Part shown: positions 33,708 through 43,826 of the stretch, one piece after another
How the letters are laid out: every line of letters starts with the position of its first letter
Position numbering within the stretch: position 1 is the first letter of the stretch
Program-made: the position numbers and the translations under genes
Notes under the pieces: model-generated
The model's input: the letters and a program-made list of their open reading frames with translations, nothing else
Database searches by the model: none
Told to the model about the DNA's origin: nothing
Assembly (NCBI RefSeq): GCF_010668805.1
Contig: NZ_WUFT01000002.1
Coordinates: 368,673 to 432,672 of the forward strand
Direction of reading: 5' to 3'
From: Rhizobium phaseoli
GTDB lineage: Bacteria > Pseudomonadota > Alphaproteobacteria > Rhizobiales > Rhizobiaceae
Length of the DNA: 64,000 nt

Positions 33708-36245
33708 TCAGGAGGCGACAGATAAGAGCGACGGGGCTGCGAACGACTCCCTGCGGCTGTCTGCGGTCTGGAAGCGGGAGATGCGCTCGTTCAGCAATTC
33801 CACCTGCTGTCGAAGCCTGTGAATTTCCGCGGTGTTTTCCTCCACCATGGCGGCGTTGTGCTGGGTGATATGTTCGACGTCGCGAACGGCGTTGTTCACC
33901 TCGTCGATGCCCTTGTATTGCGTGGTCGTCGAAGCAGAGATGACCTGCACCAGTCCGTTGATCGAAGTGAAGTGCTCCATGATGGCAGAAAGCGCCTGGC
34001 CGGTCTCCTCGACGAGCTTGACGCCCGCGCCGACCTGCGATGCGCTGTTGGAGATGAGATCCTTGATCTCGCGGGCAGCCTTGGCGCAGCGCTGGGCAAG
34101 CTCACGCACCTCCTGAGCAACCACAGCAAAACCTCGGCCGGCCTCCCCGGCGCGCGCCGCTTCCACACCAGCATTGAGAGCAAGAAGATTGGTCTGGAAG
34201 GCGATCTCGTCGATCACGCCGATGATGCTGGTGACCTTTTCGGACGACCGATTGATGGCGCCCATAGCATCGACGGCTTTCGCCACGACGGCTGCGGAAT
34301 GCTCCGCCTGGCGGTGCGCTTCCGCGACCGAAACCGACGTCTGACGCGCGTTTTCAGCGGTCGTTCGCACGCTGTCTGTGAGTTCACCAAGCACCCGCGA
34401 GCTCTCCTCGAGTGCTGCGGCCTGCTGTTCCGTGCGCCGCGCCAGATCGTCGGCGGCTCCTGAAAGATTGGTGCTGCCCTCGGCGATCTCGTAGGTCGTG
34501 TTGCGAACCTCGGCGAGCGTCAGGCGCAGTGCATCGATGGCGTGATTGTAGGTTTGCGCCATGGCGACATAGTCTGCGGCCAGATCCTCGCTCATCTCGG
34601 CGGCGAGATTGCCATTGGCAAGCTTGCCCAGCATTTCCGACAGCGCCGTCAGAGCCTCGCTCTGTTCCGCCTCGATGCGCGCCTGCTCGGCGGCGCGGCG
34701 GGCCTGTTCCCGTTCGTCCCGCGCCCTGTTTGCCTCGGCCACCTCTTCCAGCCGGGTCTTCTCAAGCGCCTGATCGCGGAAAACGGTCACCGAGCGGATC
34801 ATGTCACCGATCTCGTCTCCGCGCTTGCCGTCGCCGATGGCAACGTTCAGATCGCCGGCGGCAAGCCGCATCATCGTCTGGGTGATCCGCTTCAGCGGCC
34901 CGCGCAGCGTTTCGATCAGCATGAGGCCGCCGATGATCGCAAGCACGGTGCCCGCGATCATCGCCGCGAGTGACATCGTCGCCGAGCGCTGGCTGATTTC
35001 CTTGCCGCTCTCCTGCGCCGTACTGACGAATTGTTCGAGCGTGTGGCTTGCGTCGGCCACAAGTGCGGTCGCCGCCTCCTTGTCCGCACGCCAGCGGTCG
35101 GCGATCGATATCAGAAGCGACGTGTCTTTCTCGATCGTCGCAAGGGATGGCTCGATCTTCTTGGCAAGATCCTGCAGCGCGGCATTTTTGCCGCTCAAGG
35201 GCACAAGCTTTGCAGCGCTTTCACGCAGCGTCTTGAGGTCGGCGAGAGCCGCATCCCGCGCCTCGGCATCGACGCGTCTGTTCAGTTCGCTTAAGTGCAG
35301 GCGCAAATCGTCGATCGATTTGAAAGCGGCGTTGACGATGGTCACCATCGAGCGAAGCGTTGATATGCTCGCATCCATGCCGGCAAAGCGCTCGATTGCG
35401 GTGTCCGCATTGTCGGAGGCGAGTTTTGCAAACAGCTCCTGAAGGCCCTGCAAGTCCTGATCGACGGGAGCGTAATTTTCGAGCGACAGGCTGCTGTCCT
35501 TGGCCATGCCCGCGAGCTTCTCCAGCATCGGCTTCAGCGCCGCAATCTGGCTTTGGGCCTTCTCCGACGCAAGCGCCGCGCTGTCGCCCATCTCCTTGAC
35601 GAGCGGCGGCAGCAGGCTGGCGATCGCCTGGGCAAGCTTCTGCGGGTCGGCTGCCCCTCCGGTCGCCTTGCGCAGTTTCGCAATGCGTCCAGCCAGATTC
35701 TTATAGGCCGAGGCGTCGAGAAGAAGCGCCCGGACAAAGGCCTCCTTGCCATTCGCCTGATCCTGGAGAACGTCGAGCTGTTTGCGGGCGGTCTGGCTTT
35801 CCTTGAACAGCTGGGCGACCGCATCGTCGATCGCCTGTTCGTTGCCGGCGCGCTCCTGCGCCACCGCCCAGAGCGCGTCGGCGCCGCCCTGCATCTTGCC
35901 CCCGAGTTCGCGCACCATAGAAATCTGCTGCTTCTGCGCGGGATCGGAGAGCATCGCATCGAGCGTCGCAGCGCCTTTATTCTGATCGGAAATGCTGGCG
36001 ATCAGACGATCGCGGGTGGCGGCAGTGGGAAGATCGGTAAAGGCGGTCAGAGCGGATCGCAGTTGCTGAAAGCTGGAAAGAGCTTCGATCGTCTGCCGGG
36101 TCAGGGTCATCTGGCCGTTCAGCGTACCAGCGGTGAAATAGCCGAAAAGACCGATGCCGGCGATGAGGACGATCAGCGGCACCACGAAGAAGAGCACCTT
36201 CGTCACGATCCGCATACGCTGCAACAGTCGGTCAATCAACGCCAT
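33708..36245 (-). CDS. Methyl-accepting chemotaxis protein
   Basis: An 845-residue chemoreceptor. TM1 is at about 13-35. A long, almost wholly helical periplasmic region of about 385 residues follows, of the helical-bimodular or similar kind. TM2 is near 425-445, then HAMP (TLRGPLKRITQTMMRLAAGDL), and the signalling domain ends with the hairpin tip IDEIAFQTNLLALNAGVEAARAGEAGRGFAVVA. ATG 36245 is chosen because upstream residues of the longer frame are not protein-like. The ligand is not evident; the neighbouring proline and betaine catabolic genes make amino-acid sensing attractive but unproven. Confidence 0.9.
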   Translation of the reverse strand: MALIDRLLQRMRIVTKVLFFVVPLIVLIAGIGLFGYFTAGTLNGQMTLTRQTIEALSSFQQLRSALTAFTDLPTAATRDRLIASISDQNKGAATLDAMLSDPAQKQQISMVRELGGKMQGGADALWAVAQERAGNEQAIDDAVAQLFKESQTARKQLDVLQDQANGKEAFVRALLLDASAYKNLAGRIAKLRKATGGAADPQKLAQAIASLLPPLVKEMGDSAALASEKAQSQIAALKPMLEKLAGMAKDSSLSLENYAPVDQDLQGLQELFAKLASDNADTAIERFAGMDASISTLRSMVTIVNAAFKSIDDLRLHLSELNRRVDAEARDAALADLKTLRESAAKLVPLSGKNAALQDLAKKIEPSLATIEKDTSLLISIADRWRADKEAATALVADASHTLEQFVSTAQESGKEISQRSATMSLAAMIAGTVLAIIGGLMLIETLRGPLKRITQTMMRLAAGDLNVAIGDGKRGDEIGDMIRSVTVFRDQALEKTRLEEVAEANRARDEREQARRAAEQARIEAEQSEALTALSEMLGKLANGNLAAEMSEDLAADYVAMAQTYNHAIDALRLTLAEVRNTTYEIAEGSTNLSGAADDLARRTEQQAAALEESSRVLGELTDSVRTTAENARQTSVSVAEAHRQAEHSAAVVAKAVDAMGAINRSSEKVTSIIGVIDEIAFQTNLLALNAGVEAARAGEAGRGFAVVAQEVRELAQRCAKAAREIKDLISNSASQVGAGVKLVEETGQALSAIMEHFTSINGLVQVISASTTTQYKGIDEVNNAVRDVEHITQHNAAMVEENTAEIHRLRQQVELLNERISRFQTADSRRESFAAPSLLSVAS

Positions 36246-36428
36246 AAGGAAGCCCCGCCCCAGGAAAATTGCCTGATTCTCCGGCGCGGATCCCTCGCCT
36301 CCGCATGCATCACAACCTCTATGTCGGGAGTAATGGCTATGCTGGACTTGCGAGGGTGGCACCTGATGGCACCAGGCTAGTGATAACTGCTAAAAAAATG
36401 GTCAATGGTGTCGAGTTTTGGAGAACAT

Positions 36429-36461
36429 GTGATGAGGGCGCATTGCCGACGCCCTCATCAC
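36429..36461 (-). terminator. Strong hairpin downstream of putA
   Basis: GTGATGAGGGCG (36429-36440) and CGCCCTCATCAC (36450-36461) form a perfect 12-bp stem with a 9-base loop, five bases beyond the putA stop. There is no long T run, so it may be a Rho-assisted terminator or mRNA 3'-end stabiliser. Confidence 0.7.
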
Positions 36462-36466
36462 TATCC

Positions 36467-39400
36467 TCAGCCAATGGCCATTAGGCTGGCATTACCGCCG
36501 GCGGCGGCGGTGTTGATCGAGGTCGATACCTCCTCCAGCAGCCAGTTCAGGCAATAGGCCTCGGGATCGCCCGCCAATTCCTCGCTCGTCGCGGCCTGGA
36601 CGAGGAGAAGTGGACCGGGCAGGGCAGCAATCCGCCGATTGACGACCAGAACCCTGTCGTGATCCCCTTCGACGAGTGCGCCCGAGAACGGCCCGTCCTT
36701 TTCCCAATCCGACGTCCAGGAAACGCGGCCGGCGACAGTCGCCGGCAGATCCGTCAGGGCCGATTTCGATAGGGAAGCTGCGTCCACGACGATGTGGTTG
36801 CCGGTCGACAGGGCTGCAGCGATCTGGCGATAGAGCCCGCTTTCCGTCTGCGGCACGGCAAGAATGCGGCCGCGGGGATGGAGCGCATAGAGATTGAGTT
36901 CGCCGACGGGGCCGGTAAGCTCTCGTTCGAGCCCGAGCGCTGAACGGCTCGCATAGCCGCGCGCTGCTTCCCCCTCGCCCGGCAAGCCCTTTTTGTCGAG
37001 CCAGACGATATAGTCGCGAAGAGCAAGGTCGGTGTGAACAGAATCCTGCTGCGGCGGCACCGGAGCACGCTGCACCAGCCGGCCGATATAGAGCGGACCG
37101 CCAGCCTTCGGACCGGTTCCCGACAGGCCGCGGCCGCCGAAAGGCTGAACGCCGACGACGGCGCCGATGATGTTGCGGTTGACGTAGAGGTTGCCGGCCT
37201 TGATGCGGCTGGTCACGTGCGCGATCGTTTCGTCAAGCCGGGTGTGAAGCCCGAAGGTGAGGCCATAACCCGACGCGTTGATATCGTCGATCAGGCGGTC
37301 GAGCCCGTTTCGCTTGAAGCGGACGATATGCAGGACCGGTCCGAAGATCTCCCGCGTCAGATCCGAAAGCGACTTGATTTCGATGATCGTCGGCGGAACG
37401 AAGGTGCCGGCCGTGGCAGTTTCGGGCAGCGGCAGTTGATCCACCTTGCGGCCCATGCCGCGCATCTGCTCGATATGCTGGTCGATTTCGGCCTTTGCGC
37501 CATCGTTGATGACCGGCCCGACATCGATGCTCAGCCGGTCGGTACGGCCGATCGTCAACTCGCGGAAGGCGCCCTTCAACATGGCAAGGGTCCGGTCGGC
37601 CACATCCTCCTGCAGGCAGAGAACGCGGAGTGCCGAGCACCGCTGGCCGGCGCTGTCGAAAGCCGAGGCAATGACGTCGGCCACCACCTGCTCGGCGAGG
37701 GCCGAGGAATCGACGATCATGCCGTTCTGGCCGCCGGTTTCGGCAATCAGCGGGATCGGCTTGCCGGTCGAAGAGAGCCGTTCTGCCAGCTGCGCCTGGA
37801 TCATCCGGGCGACTTCGGTCGAGCCGGTGAACATGACGCCTGCCGTTTCCTCTGCGCCGACCATGCCGGCGCCGAGGCGGCCGCTGCCAGGAACGAACTG
37901 CAAGGCGCCCACAGGCACGCCGGCCTCATGAAGAATTTTTACGCTCTCGGAAGCGATGATCGGCGTGACGCCGGCGGGCTTCGCCAGCACAGGATTGCCG
38001 GCCACCAGTGCGGCGGCAACCTGCCCGGTGAAAATCGCCAGCGGAAAATTCCACGGGCTGATGCAGACGATCGGGCCGAGAGGCAGATGCGACGGCCCGA
38101 GGGTCTTGCGCGCCTGTTCGGCGTAGTAACGCAGGAAGTCGATTGCCTCACGCACTTCGCCGACGGCATTGGCGGCGGATTTGCCGGCCTCGCGGATGAT
38201 GATGCCCATCAGCGTCTTGATGCGGGCCTGCATGATGTCGGCCGCCCGTTCCAGGCAAGCCGCACGTTCGGCCGGCGTCACGGCGGCCCATTGCGGCGCA
38301 TGCTCGGCCGCCATCGCAACGATCCGGGCTGCTTCCTCGACCTTCAGCTCAGTGACCGTGCCGACGATGTCGCGATGATCGGCAGGATTAAGGACGTCAC
38401 GCGTCACCCCATCCGTGGAGCCATCGGCAAGGATCGGACCCGCATGCCATGGGCTTGCAGCCGAGGAAACAAGTGTCTGCGCCAGATCGGAAAGGGTTGC
38501 CTCGTTCGAGAGATCGAGACCGTCGGAATTGGCGCGGGCACTGCCGTAAAGCGCCTTCGGCGAGGCGATCTGCGCGTGCGGAACGCCAACGACCGGCATG
38601 GCGGCAACGGTCTCGGCGGGATCGGCAATCAGCGCCTCGACGGAGACGTGCGGATCGGAGATGCGGTGCACGAACGAGGAATTGGCGCCGTTTTCCAGAA
38701 GGCGACGCACCAGATAGGCGAGCAGCGTCTCATGCGTACCCACCGGCGCATAGACGCGGCAGGGCCGGTCGAGCTTTCCCTTGCCGACGACCTCGTCGTA
38801 GAGGGGTTCGCCCATGCCGTGCAGGCACTGGAATTCGTATTTTCCGACTGCGAAATCGGGACCGGCGAGATGATAGATCGTGGCGAGCGTCTGCGCATTG
38901 TGGCTGGCGAATTGCGGGAAGACGGCATCCGGTGCGTTCAGCAGCTTGCGGGCGCAGGCGATGTAGGCGACGTCGGTGTAGATCTTGCGGGTATAGACCG
39001 GATAGTCGTCGAGGCCATCAAGTTGGGCGCGTTTGATCTCCGCATCCCAATAGGCGCCCTTGACCAGACGCACCATGACCCGGCGCCCTGAACGGCGCGC
39101 GAGATCGATGATATAGTCGAGCACAAACGGGCAGCGCTTGCCATAGGCCTGGACGACGAAGCCCAGCCCGTTCCAACCGGCGAGATCAGGGGCAAAGCAG
39201 AGCTCCTCGAGCAGATCGAGCGAAAGCTCCAGCCGGTCGGCCTCCTCGGCGTCGATGTTGAGGCCGATATCATAGGTCTTGGCGAGAACGGCCAGCGCCT
39301 TGACCTTCGGCAGCAGCTCGCCCATCACCCGGCCGGCCTGCGCCCTCACATAGCGGGGATGCAAGGCCGAAAGCTTGATCGAAATACCAGGGCCGTCATA

Positions 39401-40174
39401 GATGCCGCGTCCGTTCGAGGCCTGGCCGATGGCGTGGATCGCCTTTTCGTAATCCTTGAAATAACGTTCGGCATCGGCGGCCGTCGTCGCAGCTTCGCCC
39501 AGCATGTCGTAGGAATAGCGGAAGCCGCGCGCTTCCAAGGGACGAGCGCGTTTCAGCGCCTCCTCGATCGTTTCGCCGGTGACGAACTGCTCGCCCATCA
39601 TGCGCATCGCCATATCGACGCCGCGGCGGATGACCGGCTCGCCGGCGCGCGCGATCAGTCGCGTCAGCGCCGCCGACAGGCTGCGGTCGTTGACCGTCGA
39701 GGTCAGCTTGCCGGTGACGACGAGGCCCCAGGTGGCGGCGTTGACGAACATGGATTTGCCGCCGCCGATATGCGAGGTCCAGTTGCCCTCGGCGATCTTG
39801 TCGCGGATCAGGGCATCGCGGGTGTCGGTATCGGGAATGCGCAGCAGCGCTTCGGCAAGGCACATGAGCGCCACGCCTTCCTGGCTGGAGAGCGAATATT
39901 CCTGCACCAGGCCTTCGACGCCGGTACCCTTGTGTTTGGCGCGCAACGCCTCGATCAGCGTGCGGGCCGTGCTGCGAATGTCATAGCGTTTCGCCTCGGA
40001 GACGCGGGCGGCCGCAACGAGCGGTGGCAGGCATTCGGTTTCCGGGCGGCGATAGGCCGCCGTGATTGCCTGACGAAGCTCGGATTGCGGTCGGATCGGT
40101 GGGGCAAAACCGGAAAACGGCGCACCATCGGCGGGATCATTGGAGGATGCGGGATCGATCGCTGCGTTCAACAT
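36467..40174 (-). CDS. putA: Bifunctional proline dehydrogenase / P5C dehydrogenase
   Basis: A 1235-residue PutA. An N-terminal arm leads to the proline dehydrogenase barrel (about 170-480, with SIKLSALHPRY, EEADRLELSLDL, MVRLVKGAYWD). The aldehyde dehydrogenase (about 560-1030) has PWNFPLAIF, the Glu in AETGGQNG and the catalytic Cys in SAGQRCSALRVL. A C-terminal domain of about 200 residues follows. It oxidises proline to glutamate with FAD then NAD, channelling P5C. The N-terminus lacks the ribbon-helix-helix domain of enteric PutA, so it cannot autorepress; the nearby Lrp-type regulator fits that. A strong hairpin follows the stop. Confidence 0.97.
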   Translation of the reverse strand: MLNAAIDPASSNDPADGAPFSGFAPPIRPQSELRQAITAAYRRPETECLPPLVAAARVSEAKRYDIRSTARTLIEALRAKHKGTGVEGLVQEYSLSSQEGVALMCLAEALLRIPDTDTRDALIRDKIAEGNWTSHIGGGKSMFVNAATWGLVVTGKLTSTVNDRSLSAALTRLIARAGEPVIRRGVDMAMRMMGEQFVTGETIEEALKRARPLEARGFRYSYDMLGEAATTAADAERYFKDYEKAIHAIGQASNGRGIYDGPGISIKLSALHPRYVRAQAGRVMGELLPKVKALAVLAKTYDIGLNIDAEEADRLELSLDLLEELCFAPDLAGWNGLGFVVQAYGKRCPFVLDYIIDLARRSGRRVMVRLVKGAYWDAEIKRAQLDGLDDYPVYTRKIYTDVAYIACARKLLNAPDAVFPQFASHNAQTLATIYHLAGPDFAVGKYEFQCLHGMGEPLYDEVVGKGKLDRPCRVYAPVGTHETLLAYLVRRLLENGANSSFVHRISDPHVSVEALIADPAETVAAMPVVGVPHAQIASPKALYGSARANSDGLDLSNEATLSDLAQTLVSSAASPWHAGPILADGSTDGVTRDVLNPADHRDIVGTVTELKVEEAARIVAMAAEHAPQWAAVTPAERAACLERAADIMQARIKTLMGIIIREAGKSAANAVGEVREAIDFLRYYAEQARKTLGPSHLPLGPIVCISPWNFPLAIFTGQVAAALVAGNPVLAKPAGVTPIIASESVKILHEAGVPVGALQFVPGSGRLGAGMVGAEETAGVMFTGSTEVARMIQAQLAERLSSTGKPIPLIAETGGQNGMIVDSSALAEQVVADVIASAFDSAGQRCSALRVLCLQEDVADRTLAMLKGAFRELTIGRTDRLSIDVGPVINDGAKAEIDQHIEQMRGMGRKVDQLPLPETATAGTFVPPTIIEIKSLSDLTREIFGPVLHIVRFKRNGLDRLIDDINASGYGLTFGLHTRLDETIAHVTSRIKAGNLYVNRNIIGAVVGVQPFGGRGLSGTGPKAGGPLYIGRLVQRAPVPPQQDSVHTDLALRDYIVWLDKKGLPGEGEAARGYASRSALGLERELTGPVGELNLYALHPRGRILAVPQTESGLYRQIAAALSTGNHIVVDAASLSKSALTDLPATVAGRVSWTSDWEKDGPFSGALVEGDHDRVLVVNRRIAALPGPLLLVQAATSEELAGDPEAYCLNWLLEEVSTSINTAAAGGNASLMAIG

Positions 40175-40203
40175 GGGAGTTCCCTATCAAATCGGTGTCT
40201 GAT

Positions 40204-40407
40204 CTAACGGATAAATGGAACAGCGGGCTCATCGTCCCAGGCATCATCCGTGAAATCTGGGCCGGAATATTCCGTCTCGCGAAGCGGGCGCGCATCCGGC
40301 TTGTCGCGCTTGACGGTGAATGCCGCCGCCACGGCTTTTATCGCCAGCGGCCGGTAATGAACGAGCAGATCAGGCTTTTGATCGTCATCCAGTTTACTCC
40401 AGAGCAT
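40204..40407 (-). CDS. Small hypothetical protein upstream of putA
   Basis: A 67-residue acidic protein (MLWSKLDDDQKPDLLVHYRP ... DDAWDDEPAVPFIR). Composition and position, 29 bases before putA on the same strand, support a real short gene, possibly the first of the putA transcript. No family is recognised. Its start would lie in the putA/putR divergent promoter region. Confidence 0.55.
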   Translation of the reverse strand: MLWSKLDDDQKPDLLVHYRPLAIKAVAAAFTVKRDKPDARPLRETEYSGPDFTDDAWDDEPAVPFIR

Positions 40408-40579
40408 GCCTGATCCCTTTTCGAGCGCGGCGCCAATGCCAATCTAACAATCTGCCAGACGGCTATGCCCTTCCTCCGATTGCCGATGCACAATCTATCA
40501 CAGCCGCCAATCGCGATCTCACTTGATTTTTTCAGTTTCCAGGCTGTATGAACTTATTAAGTCGCCCGAGAAAGTTCAA

Positions 40580-41074
40580 ATGGCTGTCGATACCGACATC
40601 TTTAGTGAATTGGACCAGTTCGATAGGAAGATCCTCGCCGAACTCGCCGAGGACGGCAGGCTGTCGATCACGGATCTCGCGGCGCGTGTCGGGCTTTCGA
40701 AGACGCCGTGCCAGATCCGCTTCAAACGGCTGATCAGCGACGGCTATATCGAAGGCTTCAAAGCCGTCCTCAATCCGTCGAAAATGCAGCTCGACCACAT
40801 AGCCTTCGTCGAGGTGAAACTTTCCGATACCCGCGAGGATGCACTGAAAAGCTTCAACGACGCCATCAAGAAGATCAGGGAAGTCGAAGAATGCCACATG
40901 ATCGCCGGCAGATTCGACTATCTCCTGAAGATCCGCACTCGCGACATCGGCCGCTATCGCCGCGTTCTCGGCGAGCGGATCTCGACACTGCCTCACGTTG
41001 CCAGCACCTCGACGAATGTCGCGATGGAGACGGTCAAGGAAAGCTGGGACAAGTTCGGCTCGAGTCTTTCGTGA
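40580..41074 (+). CDS. putR: Lrp/AsnC-family regulator of putA
   Basis: A 164-residue Lrp-type protein. The N-terminal helix-turn-helix (LDQFDRKILAELAEDGRLS, LAARVGLSKTPCQIR) is followed by the RAM domain (VEECHMIAGRFDYLLKIRT). It is divergent from putA, the arrangement of PutR in Agrobacterium and Rhizobium, where it activates putA in response to proline. The symbol rests on that context. ATG 40580 is preferred over 40523, whose extra residues look non-conserved. Confidence 0.88.
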   Translation: MAVDTDIFSELDQFDRKILAELAEDGRLSITDLAARVGLSKTPCQIRFKRLISDGYIEGFKAVLNPSKMQLDHIAFVEVKLSDTREDALKSFNDAIKKIREVEECHMIAGRFDYLLKIRTRDIGRYRRVLGERISTLPHVASTSTNVAMETVKESWDKFGSSLS

Positions 41075-41086
41075 ATGTGAGGCAGT

Positions 41087-41467
41087 TCAGCCGCCTTTCG
41101 CTTTACGGCCGCGTGCGCTCGGCTTCGCCGGCACGCTTTTGCCGTACTCGCTCCACCATGCCGTCAAAGCTTCCATCGTGGGTCCGAGGCCCCGCGCTTT
41201 TTGCGTGATCTCATATTCGACGCGCGGAGGAACCTCAGCGAAGATGGTGCGGGATACCAGACCGTCCGCTTCGAGTTCGCGAAGTTGCGCCGTCAGCATG
41301 TGTTGGGTGATGCCAGGAATAGCCTTTCTCAATTCGCCGAACCGATAGATCCGCTGATTGAGCAGCCACATGATTTCCAGCTTCCATTTGCCGGAAAGCA
41401 GCGCGAAGGCTCGCCGCATCTCTTCATGCATGTTGACTTCTTCTTCGCCCATGGTCTGCTTTTCCAT
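41087..41467 (-). CDS. HxlR-family transcriptional regulator
   Basis: A 126-residue winged-helix protein with the HxlR pattern ALLSGKWKLEIMWLL, FGELRKAIPGITQHMLTAQLRELEADGLV, then a wing VPPRVEYEIT. The Lys/Arg-rich tail is unusual but short. It is divergent from the DoxX-like/SDR pair, so it probably controls them. An internal ATG at 41452 is an alternative start. Confidence 0.88.
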   Translation of the reverse strand: MEKQTMGEEEVNMHEEMRRAFALLSGKWKLEIMWLLNQRIYRFGELRKAIPGITQHMLTAQLRELEADGLVSRTIFAEVPPRVEYEITQKARGLGPTMEALTAWWSEYGKSVPAKPSARGRKAKGG

Positions 41468-41597
41468 ACTAACAGCAAGTAATTCATCCTACTTGCAAAT
41501 ATAAATATTAGACGACATTTCTCTGCATGCACAGAGGAGCGCAGAAAAAGCGCCTCTCAAAACAAACCGACAGACTCGACGAGAGGAATGTTGCTGC

Positions 41598-42014
41598 ATG
41601 GGCAGCGACAGGGATGAACTCATGCCTGAATATTACGTGTACTGGATCAGCACGGCACTTCTGTCCGCGCTCTACCTCGTCTCCGCCACCATCTATGTCA
41701 CCAAGCGAGACTGGGTTCTCCAGGTTCTGGCGGAACTCGGATACAAGGCTTCCTATCTCATTCCATTCATGATCGTCGTCAAGGTTCTCGGCCCGATCGC
41801 GATCCTTTCACGCGTCAGCATGCCGCTCAGCGATCTCGCCTATGCCGGCATCTTCTTCCACCTGCTGCTCTCGGGCCTCGCGCATATCGGCGTTCGAAAA
41901 CCCGCCGGCGCCCTGCCCGCGGCAATCGGTCTGGCGCTGCTCGTCACCTCGTTCATGACGCAGAACGACGCCCGCATGGTTCCCTCCCCCTACGTTCAAG
42001 CCGCCATGCGCTGA
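41598..42014 (+). CDS. DoxX-like membrane protein
   Basis: A 138-residue protein with four membrane segments (about 13-33, 50-70, 80-98, 105-122) and the overall pattern of DoxX/DoxD-like proteins (VLAELGYKASYLIPFMIVVKVLG). Such proteins are often linked to redox stress and controlled by HxlR or MarR regulators. ATG 41622 is a possible alternative start. It precedes the SDR gene by 31 bases and is probably cotranscribed. Confidence 0.75.
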   Translation: MGSDRDELMPEYYVYWISTALLSALYLVSATIYVTKRDWVLQVLAELGYKASYLIPFMIVVKVLGPIAILSRVSMPLSDLAYAGIFFHLLLSGLAHIGVRKPAGALPAAIGLALLVTSFMTQNDARMVPSPYVQAAMR

Positions 42015-42045
42015 CGTCCGATAACCCCAACCCCAGGAGATAGAA

Positions 42046-42792
42046 ATGGGTCGACTCAATGGAAAAGTTGCCATTGTCACGGGCGCAAGCCGCGGCATTG
42101 GCCGCGCCACCGCAAAGCTCTTTGCCGCCGAAGGCGCGAAGGTCGCAATTCTCTCGCGCACATCAGAAGGCGTCGAGCGTGTCGTCGCAGACATCGTCGA
42201 AGCGGGCGGTGCAGCACTCGGCGTCATCTGCGACGTCGGAGAGACCGACCGGATCACGGCCGCGGTGGACCAGGTTGTAGCCGCATACGGCCGCATCGAC
42301 ATTCTCGTGAACAATGCTTTCGATGGTTCCGCGGTCTTGTCTTCGGTTATCGACCTCTCGGTCGAGCAGTTGCAACGGAACTTCGACACCGGGCCGATAG
42401 CCTATCTGCGCTTCATGCAGGCTTGCTATCCTCACCTCAGGGAAAGCGGCGAAGGCCGGGTCATCAACTTCGGCTCGATGGCGGCCACCAGCGGGCTGGC
42501 TGGTTATGGTCCGTACAATATGGCCAAGGAGGCAGTGCGCACACTGACCCGCACGGCGGCACGCGAATGGGGCGCAGACAAGATCACCGTGAACAACGTC
42601 CTGCCGATCGCCGACACCTGGGGTGCTGCCGAAAAGCAGGTTCCTCCGCCAGCGAATGCACTCGCGCGTTTCGGCTCGCCGGAAGAGGACATTGCGCCGG
42701 TGGTGCTGTTCCTCGCCGGCAAGGATTCGCAGTTCATCACGGGCTACAGCCTTACTCCCGACGGCGGCGCCATCATCGACAGCGCTCGGTAG
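42046..42792 (+). CDS. Short-chain dehydrogenase/reductase
   Basis: A 248-residue classical SDR. Cofactor loop is TGASRGIGRA, NNAF replaces the usual NNAG, and the active site reads S-M-A-A ... YGPYNMAK (Tyr-x-x-x-Lys). The C-terminus GGAIIDSAR fits the oligomer interface. CAGGAGATAG precedes the ATG. The substrate is unknown. It pairs with the DoxX-like gene. Confidence 0.9.
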   Translation: MGRLNGKVAIVTGASRGIGRATAKLFAAEGAKVAILSRTSEGVERVVADIVEAGGAALGVICDVGETDRITAAVDQVVAAYGRIDILVNNAFDGSAVLSSVIDLSVEQLQRNFDTGPIAYLRFMQACYPHLRESGEGRVINFGSMAATSGLAGYGPYNMAKEAVRTLTRTAAREWGADKITVNNVLPIADTWGAAEKQVPPPANALARFGSPEEDIAPVVLFLAGKDSQFITGYSLTPDGGAIIDSAR

Positions 42793-42835
42793 CAGCCGAC
42801 GAAGGAGGGGCGCAGCGGATTGCGCCCTTCAAGCG

Positions 42836-43732
42836 CTATCGATGCCGGTAGCGGAAGGCTTCGACGAAGGCGGAGAAAGCAGGGGATGGATGGCGCCGGC
42901 TCGGGTAATAGAGATGATACCCTTGAAACGTTGGCGCCCAGTCTGCGAGCACTTCCTGCAGTTGACCGCTGTCAACATATTGCCGAACGAGATCCCGCGG
43001 CACATAGGATAGCCCCGCACCATCGAGAGCGGCATTGATCGCCGGTCCGATGTTGCTCATCACGAGTTGGCCCTCCACGCGAACGCTGAACTCGCGACCG
43101 TCCTTTTCGAACTCCCAGGCGTAGAGCGCGCCTGACGTAGGAAGCCGCAGGTTGACGCAATTGTGGTCGGTCAAGTCGTGCGGGGTCGAAGGCGCGGAGC
43201 GGCCCGCAAAATATCCCGGCGATCCCACGACGGCATAGGAGACGTCGGGACCAATGCGAACGGCCACCATGTCGCGCGCAATCGCTTCGCCGAGCCGTAC
43301 GCCGGCATCGAACTGGCGTTCGACGATATTGGTGAAACCGTTGTCGATGATCAGTTCCACGGTGATATCAGGATAATCACGCAGAAATGCCGGCAGCCTT
43401 GGACGGAACATCAGGTCCACGGCATCGTCGGGACACACGATCCGAATATGACCCGAGGGTTTGTCGCGCAGTGCGCTGATGGCGCTGACCTCGGCTGCGA
43501 TGCCTTCGAAATGAGGTTGAATGCTTTCCACGAGGCGCGCGCCGGCCGCCGTGGGCGCCACATCACGCGTCGTGCGGGAAAGAAGGCGGACGCCGAGCCG
43601 TGCTTCGAGCGCGCTGATCGTGTGGCTCAGCGCCGAGCGCGTGACGCCGAGTTTCGATGCGGCGCGCGTAAAACTCCGCTCGCGAGCCACCTCCAGAAAC
43701 GCACGCATTTCGGTGAACTCGTCGCGCCGCAT
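42836..43732 (-). CDS. LysR-family regulator
   Basis: A 298-residue LysR-type protein. The winged helix (FLEVARERSFTRAASKLGVTRSALSHTISALE) is followed by an effector domain (VDLMFRPRLPAFLRDYPDITVELII). It diverges from the MFS/SDR pair by 94 bases, the usual geometry for LysR control, and is convergent with the preceding SDR gene. Confidence 0.92.
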   Translation of the reverse strand: MRRDEFTEMRAFLEVARERSFTRAASKLGVTRSALSHTISALEARLGVRLLSRTTRDVAPTAAGARLVESIQPHFEGIAAEVSAISALRDKPSGHIRIVCPDDAVDLMFRPRLPAFLRDYPDITVELIIDNGFTNIVERQFDAGVRLGEAIARDMVAVRIGPDVSYAVVGSPGYFAGRSAPSTPHDLTDHNCVNLRLPTSGALYAWEFEKDGREFSVRVEGQLVMSNIGPAINAALDGAGLSYVPRDLVRQYVDSGQLQEVLADWAPTFQGYHLYYPSRRHPSPAFSAFVEAFRYRHR

Positions 43733-43826
43733 TGTTGAATCTCCTTCATCACGGCATTCAGATTATAGCTTCTAGTCGCGCAAAACCAGTCCGGCTATCT
43801 CTCTGGCAACGGACAGGAGACCATGC

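Noticed and set aside
37034..39091. Long plus-strand open frame of 685 codons inside putA
   Set aside because: It is antisense to the intact proline dehydrogenase gene, with no family-like sequence; high GC third positions create such frames.
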